Below the pieces are notes generated by a model. That model had not been told where the DNA came from and searched no databases. It saw only the letters and a program-made list of their open reading frames with translations. Source: DASQPR01 sp963727415 (GTDB lineage Bacteria; Actinomycetota; Actinomycetes; Mycobacteriales; Micromonosporaceae). Taken from it: a DNA stretch of 64,000 nucleotides. The DNA is taken from positions 1,984,001 to 2,048,000 of the forward strand of contig CAVSGF010000002.1 in assembly GCA_963727415.1 (NCBI GenBank), in the 5' to 3' direction. This document shows, piece by piece, positions 28,864 through 37,016 of the stretch. A program made the translations under genes and the position numbers. Numbering within the stretch: the stretch's first letter is position 1; each line of letters starts with the position of its first letter.

Positions 28864-29828
28864 GCGCCAACCTCCTGACGGCTCGCGGGCGGGCGGGCAC
28901 CGGCGCCCGGGCTCGCGCCGACGTCGCGCCCTTCGGCACCGGTCACCAGATGGCGGAACAGCTCGGTCAGCGGTGGCCGGTTCCGGCGGAACTCCCGGAC
29001 CGGCCCGGCAGCCAGCGCCGCCTGCAGGATCACCTGATCGTCCGCCCCGTCCGGCAGCGTGAGGCGCACCCGGTCGCCTTCCTGGTCGATCACGGCGACG
29101 CCGGGCAGCGGCAACCACCAGCCGCCGCCGGCGCCGCTGACTTCGACGGTGAGCGTCTCGGTCCCGCCGGACCGCAGCTCGTCGATGGTGCCGCAGGCCG
29201 CCATCGATCCGGAGCGGACGATGCCGACCCGGTCACACAGCCGCTCCACCAGGTCCAGCTGGTGGCTGGAGAAGATCACCGGGACGCCCCGGTCGGCTTT
29301 GTCGCGGAGCACCCCGCTCATCACATCGACCGCGACCGGATCCAGCCCGGAGAAGGGCTCGTCCAGCACCAGAATGTCCGGATCGTGCACCAGCGCCGCG
29401 GCCAGCTGGACCCGCTGCTGGTTGCCCAGGCTGAGCTTCTGGATCTCGTCGCCGAGCCGCCCTTGCACGCCCAGCCGCTCGGTCCACTCGGCCACCGCCC
29501 GCTTCGCCGCGGCGGCGGACAGGCCATGCAGCCGGGCCAGATAACTCAGCTGCTCGCCGACCCGCATGCGTGGGTAGAGGCCCCGCTCCTCGGGCATGTA
29601 GCCGATGCGACGGCGGGTCACCTCGTTCAGGACCTGCCCGGCCCAGCGAACCTCCCCTCGGTCGGCGGCCAATACCCCGAGCACGATGCGCATCGTCGTG
29701 GTCTTGCCGGCACCGTTGGCGCCGACAAAACCGAAAATCTCCCCGGCGTACGCGTCGAATGTCATGCCGTCGAGCGCGACCACCGTGCCGAACCGTTTGT
29801 ACAGGTGGTCAATCTCGAGCCGGTCCAT
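28860..29828 (-). CDS. ABC transporter ATP-binding protein (NatA-like)
   Basis: 322 residues from ATG 29828 with GGGGAGG upstream. It has GFVGANGAGKTTTMRIVLG (Walker A), GYMPEERGLYPRM (Q-loop region), KLSLGNQQRVQLAAALVHDP (signature LSLGNQQ) and LVLDEPFSGLDP (Walker B). The LSLGNQQ signature and EERGLY motif are typical of NatA/YhaQ ATPases paired with NatB permeases. It ends in a short Ala/Pro-rich tail overlapping the permease start. Confidence 0.9.
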   Translation of the reverse strand: MDRLEIDHLYKRFGTVVALDGMTFDAYAGEIFGFVGANGAGKTTTMRIVLGVLAADRGEVRWAGQVLNEVTRRRIGYMPEERGLYPRMRVGEQLSYLARLHGLSAAAAKRAVAEWTERLGVQGRLGDEIQKLSLGNQQRVQLAAALVHDPDILVLDEPFSGLDPVAVDVMSGVLRDKADRGVPVIFSSHQLDLVERLCDRVGIVRSGSMAACGTIDELRSGGTETLTVEVSGAGGGWWLPLPGVAVIDQEGDRVRLTLPDGADDQVILQAALAAGPVREFRRNRPPLTELFRHLVTGAEGRDVGASPGAGARPPASRQEVGA

Positions 29829-29913
29829 GGCGCCCCTCCCCAACCACGTGTGGGCCATCGTCGATCCGTTCGTGCTTCGGCAATCGAAACCTTACACACG
29901 ATCTTCAACTAAA

Positions 29914-29931
29914 GTGATATCACAATGATAT
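29914..29931. promoter_or_regulatory. tandem TGATAT operator-like site before the SPFH operon
   Basis: GTGATATCAC (29914-29923) is a perfect 10-base palindrome. A second TGATAT lies at 29926-29931, 11 bases after the first. Ribbon-helix-helix repressors (Arc, MetJ) bind tandem sites about one turn apart, and the operon encodes such a protein. A weak -35 like TTCAAC at 29904 and a -10 like TGATAT would place the site over the promoter. Confidence 0.55.
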
Positions 29932-29997
29932 GCTGGCCCCCGCACCACCCCGGCCGCCGCCGTTCCGGCCGATGACCGCCCCCAAAAGGAGATCGAC

Positions 29998-30144
29998 ATG
30001 AGCGCACCAGCCACCGGCACCTGGCATGAGAAACCGAACGACGGCCGACCCGGTCCGGCGATGTTGATTCTGATCGCGGTGCTCGTGTTCGGTGGCCTTG
30101 CGGGTGGGATCGTCTGGCTGCGCTCCGGCGCCCCGGCGCGGTGA
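29998..30144 (+). CDS. 48-residue membrane segment, N-terminal piece of the SPFH protein
   Basis: ATG 29998 follows AAAAGGAG, the best ribosome site in the area. The product has HEKPNDGRPGPAM and one hydrophobic helix (LILIAVLVFGGLAGGIVWL), then stops at 30144. Related SPFH proteins begin with an (R/H)EKPA motif and a first helix, directly followed by the second helix that opens the next frame. So this is most likely the true N-terminus of the SPFH protein, separated by a one-base frame change at 30139-30144, not an independent small protein. Confidence 0.65.
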   Translation: MSAPATGTWHEKPNDGRPGPAMLILIAVLVFGGLAGGIVWLRSGAPAR

Positions 30145-30884
30145 TCGGGTTCCTGGCCGCCGCCGGCGGCGTCCTGATGGCGTTCGGTTTCTCGGCGATC
30201 GCGCCCGGTCAGGCCCGGGTCGTTCAGTTGCTGGGCCGCTACACCGGCACCGCCAGGCGTACCGGCCTGCGATGGTTCAACCCGTTGCGCACCCGCAAGC
30301 CCATCTCCACCCGGATCCGCAACCACCAGACCGAGGTGACCAAGGTCAACGACGGTGATGGCAATCCGATCGAGCTCGCCGCCGTCGTCGTGTGGCAGGT
30401 CGAGGACACCGCGAAGGCGACGTTCGAGGTCAACGACTTCCAGGAGTTCGTGGCGATCCAGGCCGAGACAGTGGTGCGGCACATCGCCAACTCGTACCCG
30501 TACGACGCGCACGGCGACGGCCAGTTGTCGCTGCGCGACAACGCCGCCGAGATCACCTCGCGGCTCGCCGACGAGATCAGCGATCGGGTACGAGCCGGCG
30601 GCGTCACCATCATCGAATCGCGGCTGTCCCACCTGGCATACTCCCCGGAAATCGCTCAGCCGATGCTCCGGCGGCAGCAGGCGGCCGCGATCGTGGCGGC
30701 CCGGACGCGGATCGTCGACGGCGCCGTCGGCATGGTAGAGATGGCGCTCAACCGGCTCACCCGAGAGCACATCGTCGAACTTGACGAGGAGCGAAAGGCA
30801 ACCATGGTCAGCAATCTGCTCGTCGTCCTGTGCGGCGACCGCGACGCCCAGCCGGTGCTGAACACCGGAACGCTCTATCAATAA
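30141..30884 (+). CDS. SPFH (stomatin/prohibitin/flotillin) domain membrane protein
   Basis: 247 residues if read from the GTG that overlaps the small upstream frame (GTGA). It starts with a membrane helix (VIGFLAAAGGVLMAFGFSAI), then APGQARVVQLLGRYTGT and WFNPLRTRKPISTRIRNHQT, and a band-7 domain with GNPIELAAVVVWQVEDTAKA and FVAIQAETVVRHIA. The family builds membrane microdomains or cages around other membrane proteins. It is followed by genes for a ribbon-helix-helix protein and a GPP34 protein, a trio I know as recurring in Actinobacteria. See the preceding entry for the likely missing N-terminus. Confidence 0.85.
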   Translation: MIGFLAAAGGVLMAFGFSAIAPGQARVVQLLGRYTGTARRTGLRWFNPLRTRKPISTRIRNHQTEVTKVNDGDGNPIELAAVVVWQVEDTAKATFEVNDFQEFVAIQAETVVRHIANSYPYDAHGDGQLSLRDNAAEITSRLADEISDRVRAGGVTIIESRLSHLAYSPEIAQPMLRRQQAAAIVAARTRIVDGAVGMVEMALNRLTREHIVELDEERKATMVSNLLVVLCGDRDAQPVLNTGTLYQ

Positions 30885-30914
30885 GCGCCCCATCAACCAA
30901 CCGAAGACATAGCA

Positions 30915-31172
30915 GTGGCCGAACGCAAGAGCATCCTGTTGCGCCTCGACCCAGCCGTCCACGACGCGCTGGCCCGGTGGGCCGCCGCCGAACTGCGCAG
31001 CACCAACGCGCAGATCGAGTACCTGCTGCGGCAGGCGCTCGCCGAACGCGGGCTACTGCCCGACAAGGTCGGCGAGATCCGCCGGCGCGGCCGGCCACGC
31101 CGCCGCCCCGATACCACCGCGGACGGTCTGGCCCCCGGCACGGCCGCCATCGACCCGGAGAGCCAGACGTGA
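30915..31172 (+). CDS. ribbon-helix-helix (Arc/MetJ-type) DNA-binding protein
   Basis: 85 residues from GTG 30915. The first 45 form the RHH fold: beta strand KSILLRLDP, helix AVHDALARWAAAELRS, turn TNAQ, helix IEYLLRQALAERG. The tail is basic (RRRGRPRRRP). Its stop overlaps the GPP34 start by GTGA. Such proteins often autoregulate, and a paired TGATAT site sits in front of the operon. The alternative, an orphan antitoxin, is less likely because the partner is not toxin-like. Confidence 0.8.
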   Translation: MAERKSILLRLDPAVHDALARWAAAELRSTNAQIEYLLRQALAERGLLPDKVGEIRRRGRPRRRPDTTADGLAPGTAAIDPESQT

Positions 31173-31789
31173 GCATTCCCGAAAGCCTCGCCGGCCAGGT
31201 CCTGCTGCTCGCCTTCGACCCGGACAAGCAGCGGCTCACCGCGCGACCGTGGCTCGGCTACCTGCTTCGCGCCGCGGTGCTCGCCGACCTGCGCGGTCGA
31301 CGCGTCGTGGACGATCGCGACCAGCGTGTGCGGGTGATCGGTTCCACCCCGCAGAACCCCGCCCTCGCGTTAGCCTGCCAGGAGATATCGGCAAGCCGGC
31401 CGCGCACCTGGGCCGCGTGGATCCGGCGCGGCCGCCGGGCCACCGAGGATTCTGTTATCGAGGAACTGGCCGCCGCCCGGTTCATCGCGATCGATCGGGG
31501 TCGGCGGCCATGGTCGCGACCACGCTTCCACATCACCGATCCGCGCGTGTTGTCGCGGCTGCGGGACCGCGTCTCGGCCGTGTTGCGCTCGGCTCAAGGC
31601 CCGGCACGGGTACCCCCGAACGACGCCGCCCTGATCGCCATCCTCGCGGTGGGTGACGTGCGCACCGCACTGCCCAAGGCCCGGATCGCCGATCACGCGG
31701 ACCGGGTAGCTGGGCTGACCGAGCGTTCCGAGCCGATCGCCCGGGCGCTCAAGCGTGCCCTCAACGCCGCCAAGTCCGCGGGCTCGTAG
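31169..31789 (+). CDS. GPP34 (GOLPH3/VPS74-like) domain protein
   Basis: 206 residues from the GTG in the GTGA overlap. The N-terminus SLAGQVLLLAFDPDKQRLTA and following LGYLLRAAVLADLRGRRVV are the GPP34 signature helix pair. The middle has RRPWSRPRFHITDP and the C-terminal helices end in ALKRALNAAKSAGS. In eukaryotes this fold binds phosphatidylinositol-4-phosphate at Golgi membranes; bacterial members are of unknown role. Genetic coupling to SPFH suggests a peripheral membrane function. Confidence 0.85.
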   Translation: MSIPESLAGQVLLLAFDPDKQRLTARPWLGYLLRAAVLADLRGRRVVDDRDQRVRVIGSTPQNPALALACQEISASRPRTWAAWIRRGRRATEDSVIEELAAARFIAIDRGRRPWSRPRFHITDPRVLSRLRDRVSAVLRSAQGPARVPPNDAALIAILAVGDVRTALPKARIADHADRVAGLTERSEPIARALKRALNAAKSAGS

Positions 31790-31827
31790 CGGCGCCTCGC
31801 ATTGACCGGGCCCGCGACGCTGCGTGC

Positions 31828-32523
31828 CTAGACCAACGGCTCCGACCAGCGAATCGGCGTGGCGCCGACCTCGGCCAGGGCCGTGCCGATCGCCGAAAAC
31901 GGCCGGCTGCCCAGGAACCCCTTCGGATTCATCGGCGACGGATGGCCGGCCTCGATCACCACGTGCGCCGGGTTCGTGACCAGCGCCGCCTTGCGCCGGG
32001 CATAGGCACCCCAGAGTACGAACACCACCCGGTCGGCCCGGTCGTTCAGCGCGCTGATCGCCGCGTCGGTGACCTCTTCCCAGCCGCGGCCCGCGTGCGA
32101 GGCCGGGGCACCGGCCCGGACCGTGAGCACCGCGTTGAGCAGCAGCACCCCTTGCTCGGCCCACGGGCTCAGGTCCCCGTTCGGCGGCACCGCGACACCG
32201 AGATCGTCGCGCAATTCCTTGTACACGTTGCGCAACGACGGCGGCACCGCGACCGACGGGCGCACGCTGAAGCTGAGGCCATGCGCCTGACCCTTCTTGT
32301 GGTACGGATCCTGCCCCAGGATGAGCACCTTGGTCGCGGCGAGCGGGCACATCCGGAACGCCCGGAACAGGTCATCGATCGGCGGGAACACCTGGCCGGC
32401 CGCGTATTCGTCGAGCACAAACTTCGCCAGCGACGCCGCCAGCCCGGGGTCGACCCGGTCCTCGATCGCGGCACGCCAGTCGGGGGGAAGCAGGTCAAAG
32501 AGCGCGTTGCCAGCCGATGCCAT
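31828..32523 (-). CDS. ung: uracil-DNA glycosylase, family 1
   Basis: 231 residues from ATG 32523; the frame is open upstream to 32646 without family similarity. The water-activating loop GQDPYHKKGQAHGLSFSV, the LLLNAVLTVRAG segment, VVFVLWGAYARRKAAL and the minor-groove loop HPSPMNPKGFLGSRPFS are all present. The enzyme removes uracil from DNA in base excision repair. It stands alone, converging with the GPP34 operon. Confidence 0.95.
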   Translation of the reverse strand: MASAGNALFDLLPPDWRAAIEDRVDPGLAASLAKFVLDEYAAGQVFPPIDDLFRAFRMCPLAATKVLILGQDPYHKKGQAHGLSFSVRPSVAVPPSLRNVYKELRDDLGVAVPPNGDLSPWAEQGVLLLNAVLTVRAGAPASHAGRGWEEVTDAAISALNDRADRVVFVLWGAYARRKAALVTNPAHVVIEAGHPSPMNPKGFLGSRPFSAIGTALAEVGATPIRWSEPLV

Positions 32524-32714
32524 GCCTGACACCCTAGGCGCACCCACCGACGAGATCATGGCGCCCCGTCGATCTGCCGGCCGCGACGCCAACGCCGGAA
32601 CGACTCCGCCCGATGGGCCCGCCCGGCCCGCTGCGCGAGGCGCCACAGTGGACGGCCAGGTAGTTGGCCCGCGACGTTCCCGCGGCCGGGCGGTACCCGG
32701 TTCATAATCGCGGT

Positions 32715-34028
32715 ATGGCCAGTGACGAGCGGGATGAGGCCAGTCGCGAGCCGGGCAGCGTGATGGACCTCGGCATGGTCACCGGCGACCCGGTGCCCGC
32801 TGGCGGCACCGGCCACCGCACCGACGTCATCGGCGCCGGTAAGGGCACCGGCCCACGCGACCGGCGCTGGGTCAGATGGTGGCCGTTACTCGCCGCCACC
32901 GTCATCGTCGCGGCGGTCGCGATCCATCACGGCGCGACGTCCGGATCGGCCGGCCGGCAGCCCGAGATCGCCGCCACCGGGACCGCCTCGGCCGGTGACG
33001 CTGGGGCCGGTCAAGCCGGCCCCAGCGGTGCCGGCGGCATCGGACGATCCAGCGAGCCGGTCGTCACGCAGTACTTCGACCATCCCTTCCTCGGCCTGTA
33101 CTCAAGCTGGGAGCTTTACGGGCTGGGACCCACCAACGTGGTTCGCATCGAGTTCGCCAAGGCACGCATCACCCGGACCGAGTTCCCGCCGTTGCGGTCC
33201 GGCGGCCCGGTCTCGTTCGCCGTCGACGGAGCCGGGGCCGTCGTCCGGCCGCTCGACCACGTTGCCGGGTACCGGGTCCCCGACAACCAGCCCGCCGAAC
33301 CGCTCGACAACGCGTTGGGCTCCGAGGGCCCGGCCCTGCCCGGACCGGACCCGGGTAGCTACTGGGTGCCGACCAGTTCAGGAGCGCAGGACGCGGTGGA
33401 GCTGGTCGATGATCACGGAAAGGTCCTCGGCCCGCGCATCGACATTCCGCACAACATGAGCCGGATCGCGCAGCCGGACGGCACCGGATATCTGATTCTG
33501 ACCGACGAGACGGGCGAGTACCGGGCCAGGCCCAGCGGGCTGAACCGGATCACCGACGGCGAGCTGCTGGCGATCGGCCCGCACCGGTGGCTGGTCGACG
33601 AGTGCGACGATCGGCATGACTGCGCACGGATCGCGATCGACCGCGAGACCGGACGGCGCCGGGTGATCGACCACGTGCCGCCGCAACCCGTCCAGATCAC
33701 CGGCGCCATCTCCCCGGACGGCCGGTACGCCGCCCTGGTCGAGTTGGACGGCGGGTACGGCTACCAGGCGCACCTGATCGACCTGGCCAGCGGGGCCGAT
33801 CGCGATCTGTCCGTGCCGATCGCCGATGACGCGTCCGGCAGCATATTCGCGTGGTCCCCGGACAGCACGTGGCTGTTCGCCGCGGGCCGGGCCGGCGAGC
33901 TGTTTCCGATCCACCCGTCCACCGGCAAGATCGACTTGTTCAAGGTGCCGGTGCCTCCGGTCAGCCAGCTCATCATCCGGGCCGGCGGACCACCGCCCAG
34001 TGCCGCGCCCAGCGCGGGCGGCTCCTGA
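32715..34028 (+). CDS. single-pass membrane protein with extracellular beta-propeller-like domain
   Basis: 437 residues from ATG 32715. The cytoplasmic start (about 50 residues) is followed by a basic stop and helix WWPLLAATVIVAAVAIHH, then a Gly/Ala-rich linker. The outer part has repeated short units such as SPDGRYAALVELDGGYGY and WSPDSTWLFAAGRAGELFPI, typical of TolB/WD40-like blades. No catalytic motif is visible and I do not recognise a named family. It may be a sensor or scaffold at the surface. The ArsR-type gene follows 52 bases later. Confidence 0.65.
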   Translation: MASDERDEASREPGSVMDLGMVTGDPVPAGGTGHRTDVIGAGKGTGPRDRRWVRWWPLLAATVIVAAVAIHHGATSGSAGRQPEIAATGTASAGDAGAGQAGPSGAGGIGRSSEPVVTQYFDHPFLGLYSSWELYGLGPTNVVRIEFAKARITRTEFPPLRSGGPVSFAVDGAGAVVRPLDHVAGYRVPDNQPAEPLDNALGSEGPALPGPDPGSYWVPTSSGAQDAVELVDDHGKVLGPRIDIPHNMSRIAQPDGTGYLILTDETGEYRARPSGLNRITDGELLAIGPHRWLVDECDDRHDCARIAIDRETGRRRVIDHVPPQPVQITGAISPDGRYAALVELDGGYGYQAHLIDLASGADRDLSVPIADDASGSIFAWSPDSTWLFAAGRAGELFPIHPSTGKIDLFKVPVPPVSQLIIRAGGPPPSAAPSAGGS

Positions 34029-34080
34029 CTCGGACGGCTCCTGACCTGCGTCGGAACGCTTCTTCCGATAGTGTCGGCAG

Positions 34081-34695
34081 ATGTCTTCTCATGATGACAG
34101 GCGATCGGAACCGCCGGCCGGCGAACCGGCCCGCCTGGCCAGCATGCGAGCGCTGGCCCACCCGACCCGTGTGGCGATCATCGACCTTCTCGGCAAGCAT
34201 GGCGCGCTCACCGCCACCGAGTGCGGAAACGCGCTCGGACTTTCGGCCAAGACCTGCTCGTACCATCTGCAGAACCTGGCGGCGGCCGGCCTGGTCATCG
34301 AGGAGCAGGGCGCCGGGCGCAACCGGCCGTGGCGGCTGGCCGGATCGCCACCTGTGGCCGACACCCCGAACCCGTTGCGCTGGGCCCGGGACCGCAAGCT
34401 CGAAGCGCGCAGCCGGCGCGAAACCGACATTCTCGGCCACGCCGTCTCGGCGCTCGCCGCCGCCGGCGGCGACCCGGCATGGTCGGACGCGACCGTCGTT
34501 CACGATCGGGTCGCCGTGCTGAGCGCCGCGGAGTTGCGCGCGTGGGGCGAGGACGTGGAGCGCGTGACCAGCCGCCACCTGCGCCGGGCCGCGCAGTCGA
34601 TCGAACTCGGCGAGGACACCGCCCGGTACCCCGTGCGCCTGCTGTTCTACGGCTTCCCGGAACGCTCGGCCGGCGCTGCGGGCGGGGACGCCTGA
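34081..34695 (+). CDS. ArsR-type winged helix-turn-helix regulator
   Basis: 204 residues. The DNA-binding domain covers about residues 18-85: LASMRALAHPTRVAIIDLLG, TATECGNALGLSAKTCSYHL, QNLAAAGLVIEE. The long C-terminal part (WARDRKLEARSRRETDILGH) is common in actinobacterial regulators of this subtype and has no obvious metal-binding cysteines. Target genes are unknown. Confidence 0.8.
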   Translation: MSSHDDRRSEPPAGEPARLASMRALAHPTRVAIIDLLGKHGALTATECGNALGLSAKTCSYHLQNLAAAGLVIEEQGAGRNRPWRLAGSPPVADTPNPLRWARDRKLEARSRRETDILGHAVSALAAAGGDPAWSDATVVHDRVAVLSAAELRAWGEDVERVTSRHLRRAAQSIELGEDTARYPVRLLFYGFPERSAGAAGGDA

Positions 34696-35259
34696 TCCCG
34701 CACCACCGAAGCGGCCAATGTCCAATCTGGTCGGTCGCCCTGATCGGCGCCGCGCACGCATTTCCGATCCGTACGCGAACACGCTGTGCTTATCCGGAAT
34801 GACGGCGGGTGACCGCGCGCACGCGGCGACCCGCACTGCCGGACGAACCGCGTCGCAACACGTGAAGTAGTCGAGCAACCACAATCGGTTACTCGGCCGA
34901 CCGGCCGGCCCGCGTACGACCGCCGCCCCGCGGCTGCGGATCGGGCCATCACTACGTCGCGTTAGCAGGCAACGCCGGCGGCGGCGCGGCCGCGAACTCA
35001 TCCGTCCGCACACCGCGGGGTCGCCGCCCGACCTCGACAGCATCGCCCGAGATCGCACACCGATCGTTGCCGATCCACAGAGGATGGCGTTTGGCAAGCG
35101 CATATCACGGTGGGTAGTGTTGCTTCGACGCGCAGTCAGATCGTACAAAGCGATTGCTTCCCTTGCGTACCAAGACTTTTACGATTTGCCCTGTCTGGTA
35201 CTGACTTCCCCTCGCCGTGCCCAAACGCGCGTGACCTGACTCACTGTTACCCACCGTAG
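34696..35259. other. non-coding stretch
   Basis: About 560 bases with lower GC than the neighbours in places and no convincing gene: short frames have atypical codon use and no homology that I recognise. It probably holds the promoter of the transglycosylase-like gene. Confidence 0.5.
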
Positions 35260-35373
35260 TATTGCCAGGTCAGAGACCCGCAGGCACGGTCGAATGCCTG
35301 CGCTGCTCCCCCATGGCGCGGATCTGCGCCACTCCCCATGGCGCGGAAGTCAACCAAGGAAAGGGAAGCGATC
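35260..35373 (+). promoter_or_regulatory. candidate structured 5' leader of the transglycosylase-like gene
   Basis: CGCAGGCA-CGGTCGAA-TGCCTGCG (35279-35302) is a perfect 8-base stem with an 8-base loop. A 14-base direct repeat CCCCATGGCGCGGA occurs at 35309 and 35334. The leader ends in AAGGAAAGGG before a TTG start. Secreted cell-wall lytic genes in Actinobacteria are often controlled by long leaders, including c-di-AMP (ydaO) riboswitches. I cannot match the ydaO consensus by eye, so the class is open. Confidence 0.4.
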
Positions 35374-36066
35374 TTGTCGGCTCACCGCCGATCCCTCCGC
35401 GTACCCGGTACTGCCATGGCCCGTCGTCTGACGCTCGGCCTGTTGTGTTGCACCACCGCCGGCGCCGCGGCCCTAGGGATCTCAATGAACCCCCGAAATG
35501 CTGCCCACACCAACGTCGCGATGACAAACACCGCCGCGTCGATCAGCGCCTCACGCTCGGACGCCCTGCTGCGAGCCAACCGCTCGCTCACTCGCACGAC
35601 CCCGCCGACGCCGACGCCGACCGCGAAGAAGACCCCGGCCAAGCCGGCCCCGGCCAAGCCGGCTCCGCTGCCGAGCATCGCGGGCTTGACCTCCACCCAG
35701 GTCAAGATGGCCTACGCCATCGTCGCCGAGGGTCACCACATGGGCATCAGCCGCCGCGGCCGGATCATCGCGATGGCCACCGCGCTGCAGGAGTCGAACC
35801 TCAAGAACTACACCCACGCGGTCGACCACGACTCGCTAGGCCTGTTCCAGCAGCGACCGAGTTCGGGCTGGGGCACCCCGAAGCAGCTGACCAACCCGAC
35901 GTACGCGGCGCATGCGTTCTACGCCGTGCTGGTCCGGTACAAGAGCTCCTGGGGCTGCCTGACGTGTGCCGCGCAGATGGTGCAGCGCAGCGCGTTCCCG
36001 AGCGCGTACGCCAAGCACGAGGCTTTCGCGACCAAGATCGTTGACATCCTGGACAAGCGTTTCTGA
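35374..36066 (+). CDS. secreted lytic transglycosylase-like protein
   Basis: 230 residues from TTG 35374, selected because AAGGAAAGGG lies about 8 bases upstream; ATG 35338 lies inside a direct repeat and lacks a ribosome site. A signal peptide (RRLTLGLLCCTTAGAAALGI) is followed by a Thr/Pro/Lys/Ala linker (TPTPTAKKTPAKPAPAKPAP). The globular domain has IIAMATALQESNLKNYTHAV, HDSLGLFQQRPSSGWGTPKQ and YAAHAFYAVL, a family with a catalytic-like Glu in QES and an SxGLFQQRP loop, resembling lysozyme-fold enzymes. It probably acts on peptidoglycan outside the cell. Activity is inferred from the fold only. Confidence 0.78.
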   Translation: MSAHRRSLRVPGTAMARRLTLGLLCCTTAGAAALGISMNPRNAAHTNVAMTNTAASISASRSDALLRANRSLTRTTPPTPTPTAKKTPAKPAPAKPAPLPSIAGLTSTQVKMAYAIVAEGHHMGISRRGRIIAMATALQESNLKNYTHAVDHDSLGLFQQRPSSGWGTPKQLTNPTYAAHAFYAVLVRYKSSWGCLTCAAQMVQRSAFPSAYAKHEAFATKIVDILDKRF

Positions 36067-37016
36067 CGTTTCCCGGACGCCTGCGTTTCCCGGGATCGCC
36101 CTCGACTGTTAACGCCATGTGGGCGTGCAATCACTCCACGTGAACGGCGCGCTCGCATGGCTTGGCGAAACGTTCTCGCCGCCCCGGTCCACCCAGGATC
36201 TGCGGAGCCCGAATGTGGACGGCGACCGGCCTCGCGAGAAACGGAAACCACGAACCCGAACGACATCAAGGCCCGGCCCCCGGCCGGCGGTGGGCCCAGA
36301 CCCGATGGGAGGCTCCGGATGGTGGATAAACGTCACGAGTGCATAAAGGGCATTGCGGACAACGATGCCGGGGAGCAGCCTCGACATGTGGATTCCCCCC
36401 GGCTTCTCCGCCACACTGCCATGGTCCGCCACTGGCGTAATGGCCTCGCGGCACCGGTATCAGCTCGCATCATCGACTACGTCTCATACGACGGCGCCTG
36501 GTGGCGCCGTCTCGGCACGGTCTGGGAAGCGATCCCGGATGGCCCGTTCGCGCTCGCCCTTGAGGCCGGGCGGGCACGCTTCGATCAGGCCTGCTGCGCC
36601 GCCGGGGTGGCCCGGCCGCATCTGCCCGGCCCCGGCGTCAAGGATCCTTGGTCGTCGGCTCGAGCCCGCCGCCGCGGCGGCGGGTGCGGGCGGCCGCCGG
36701 TGCTCGTCCCGATGACCGCAGCCGAGGTCCGCCCGCGCCATCCGATCGCCTGCCCGTCTCGGATTCGCCGCGGCGACGTTTCGTAGTCGGGCAATTACCT
36801 TTCGTAGCCACCGGCACTCCAGAGTGGACTGCCAATCCCGACCAGGTTGCCCCTGTCCAGGGGCCCCGCCTCCCGCTTCGCCGAACACGCGGCCGCCACG
36901 GACGGACATGCCGATGGCGGCCGTTTTAATGATTGGACGACAACTGGCGTTAACTGGATATTCATAGGATAAGGTCGCGTCACCAACCCGGACGGCGAGC
37001 GCGGAACAGGATTTGC
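36067..37016. other. intergenic region without a supported gene
   Basis: About 950 bases. A plus-strand frame at 36157-36786 and a minus-strand frame at 36109-36432 are open, but their translations are Arg/Pro-rich, lack known motifs and show no consistent codon preference. The minus-strand ATG near 36387 has a G-rich stretch in front, which keeps it barely possible. The last 100 bases, AT-richer (ATGATTGGACGACAACTGGC, ATTCATAGGATAAGG), look like the promoter of the next gene. Confidence 0.5.

Noticed and set aside
36157..36786. 209-residue plus-strand frame between the transglycosylase-like and TagB/F genes
   Set aside because: No recognisable motif, Arg/Pro-rich, no clear ribosome site; listed only as an unsupported region.
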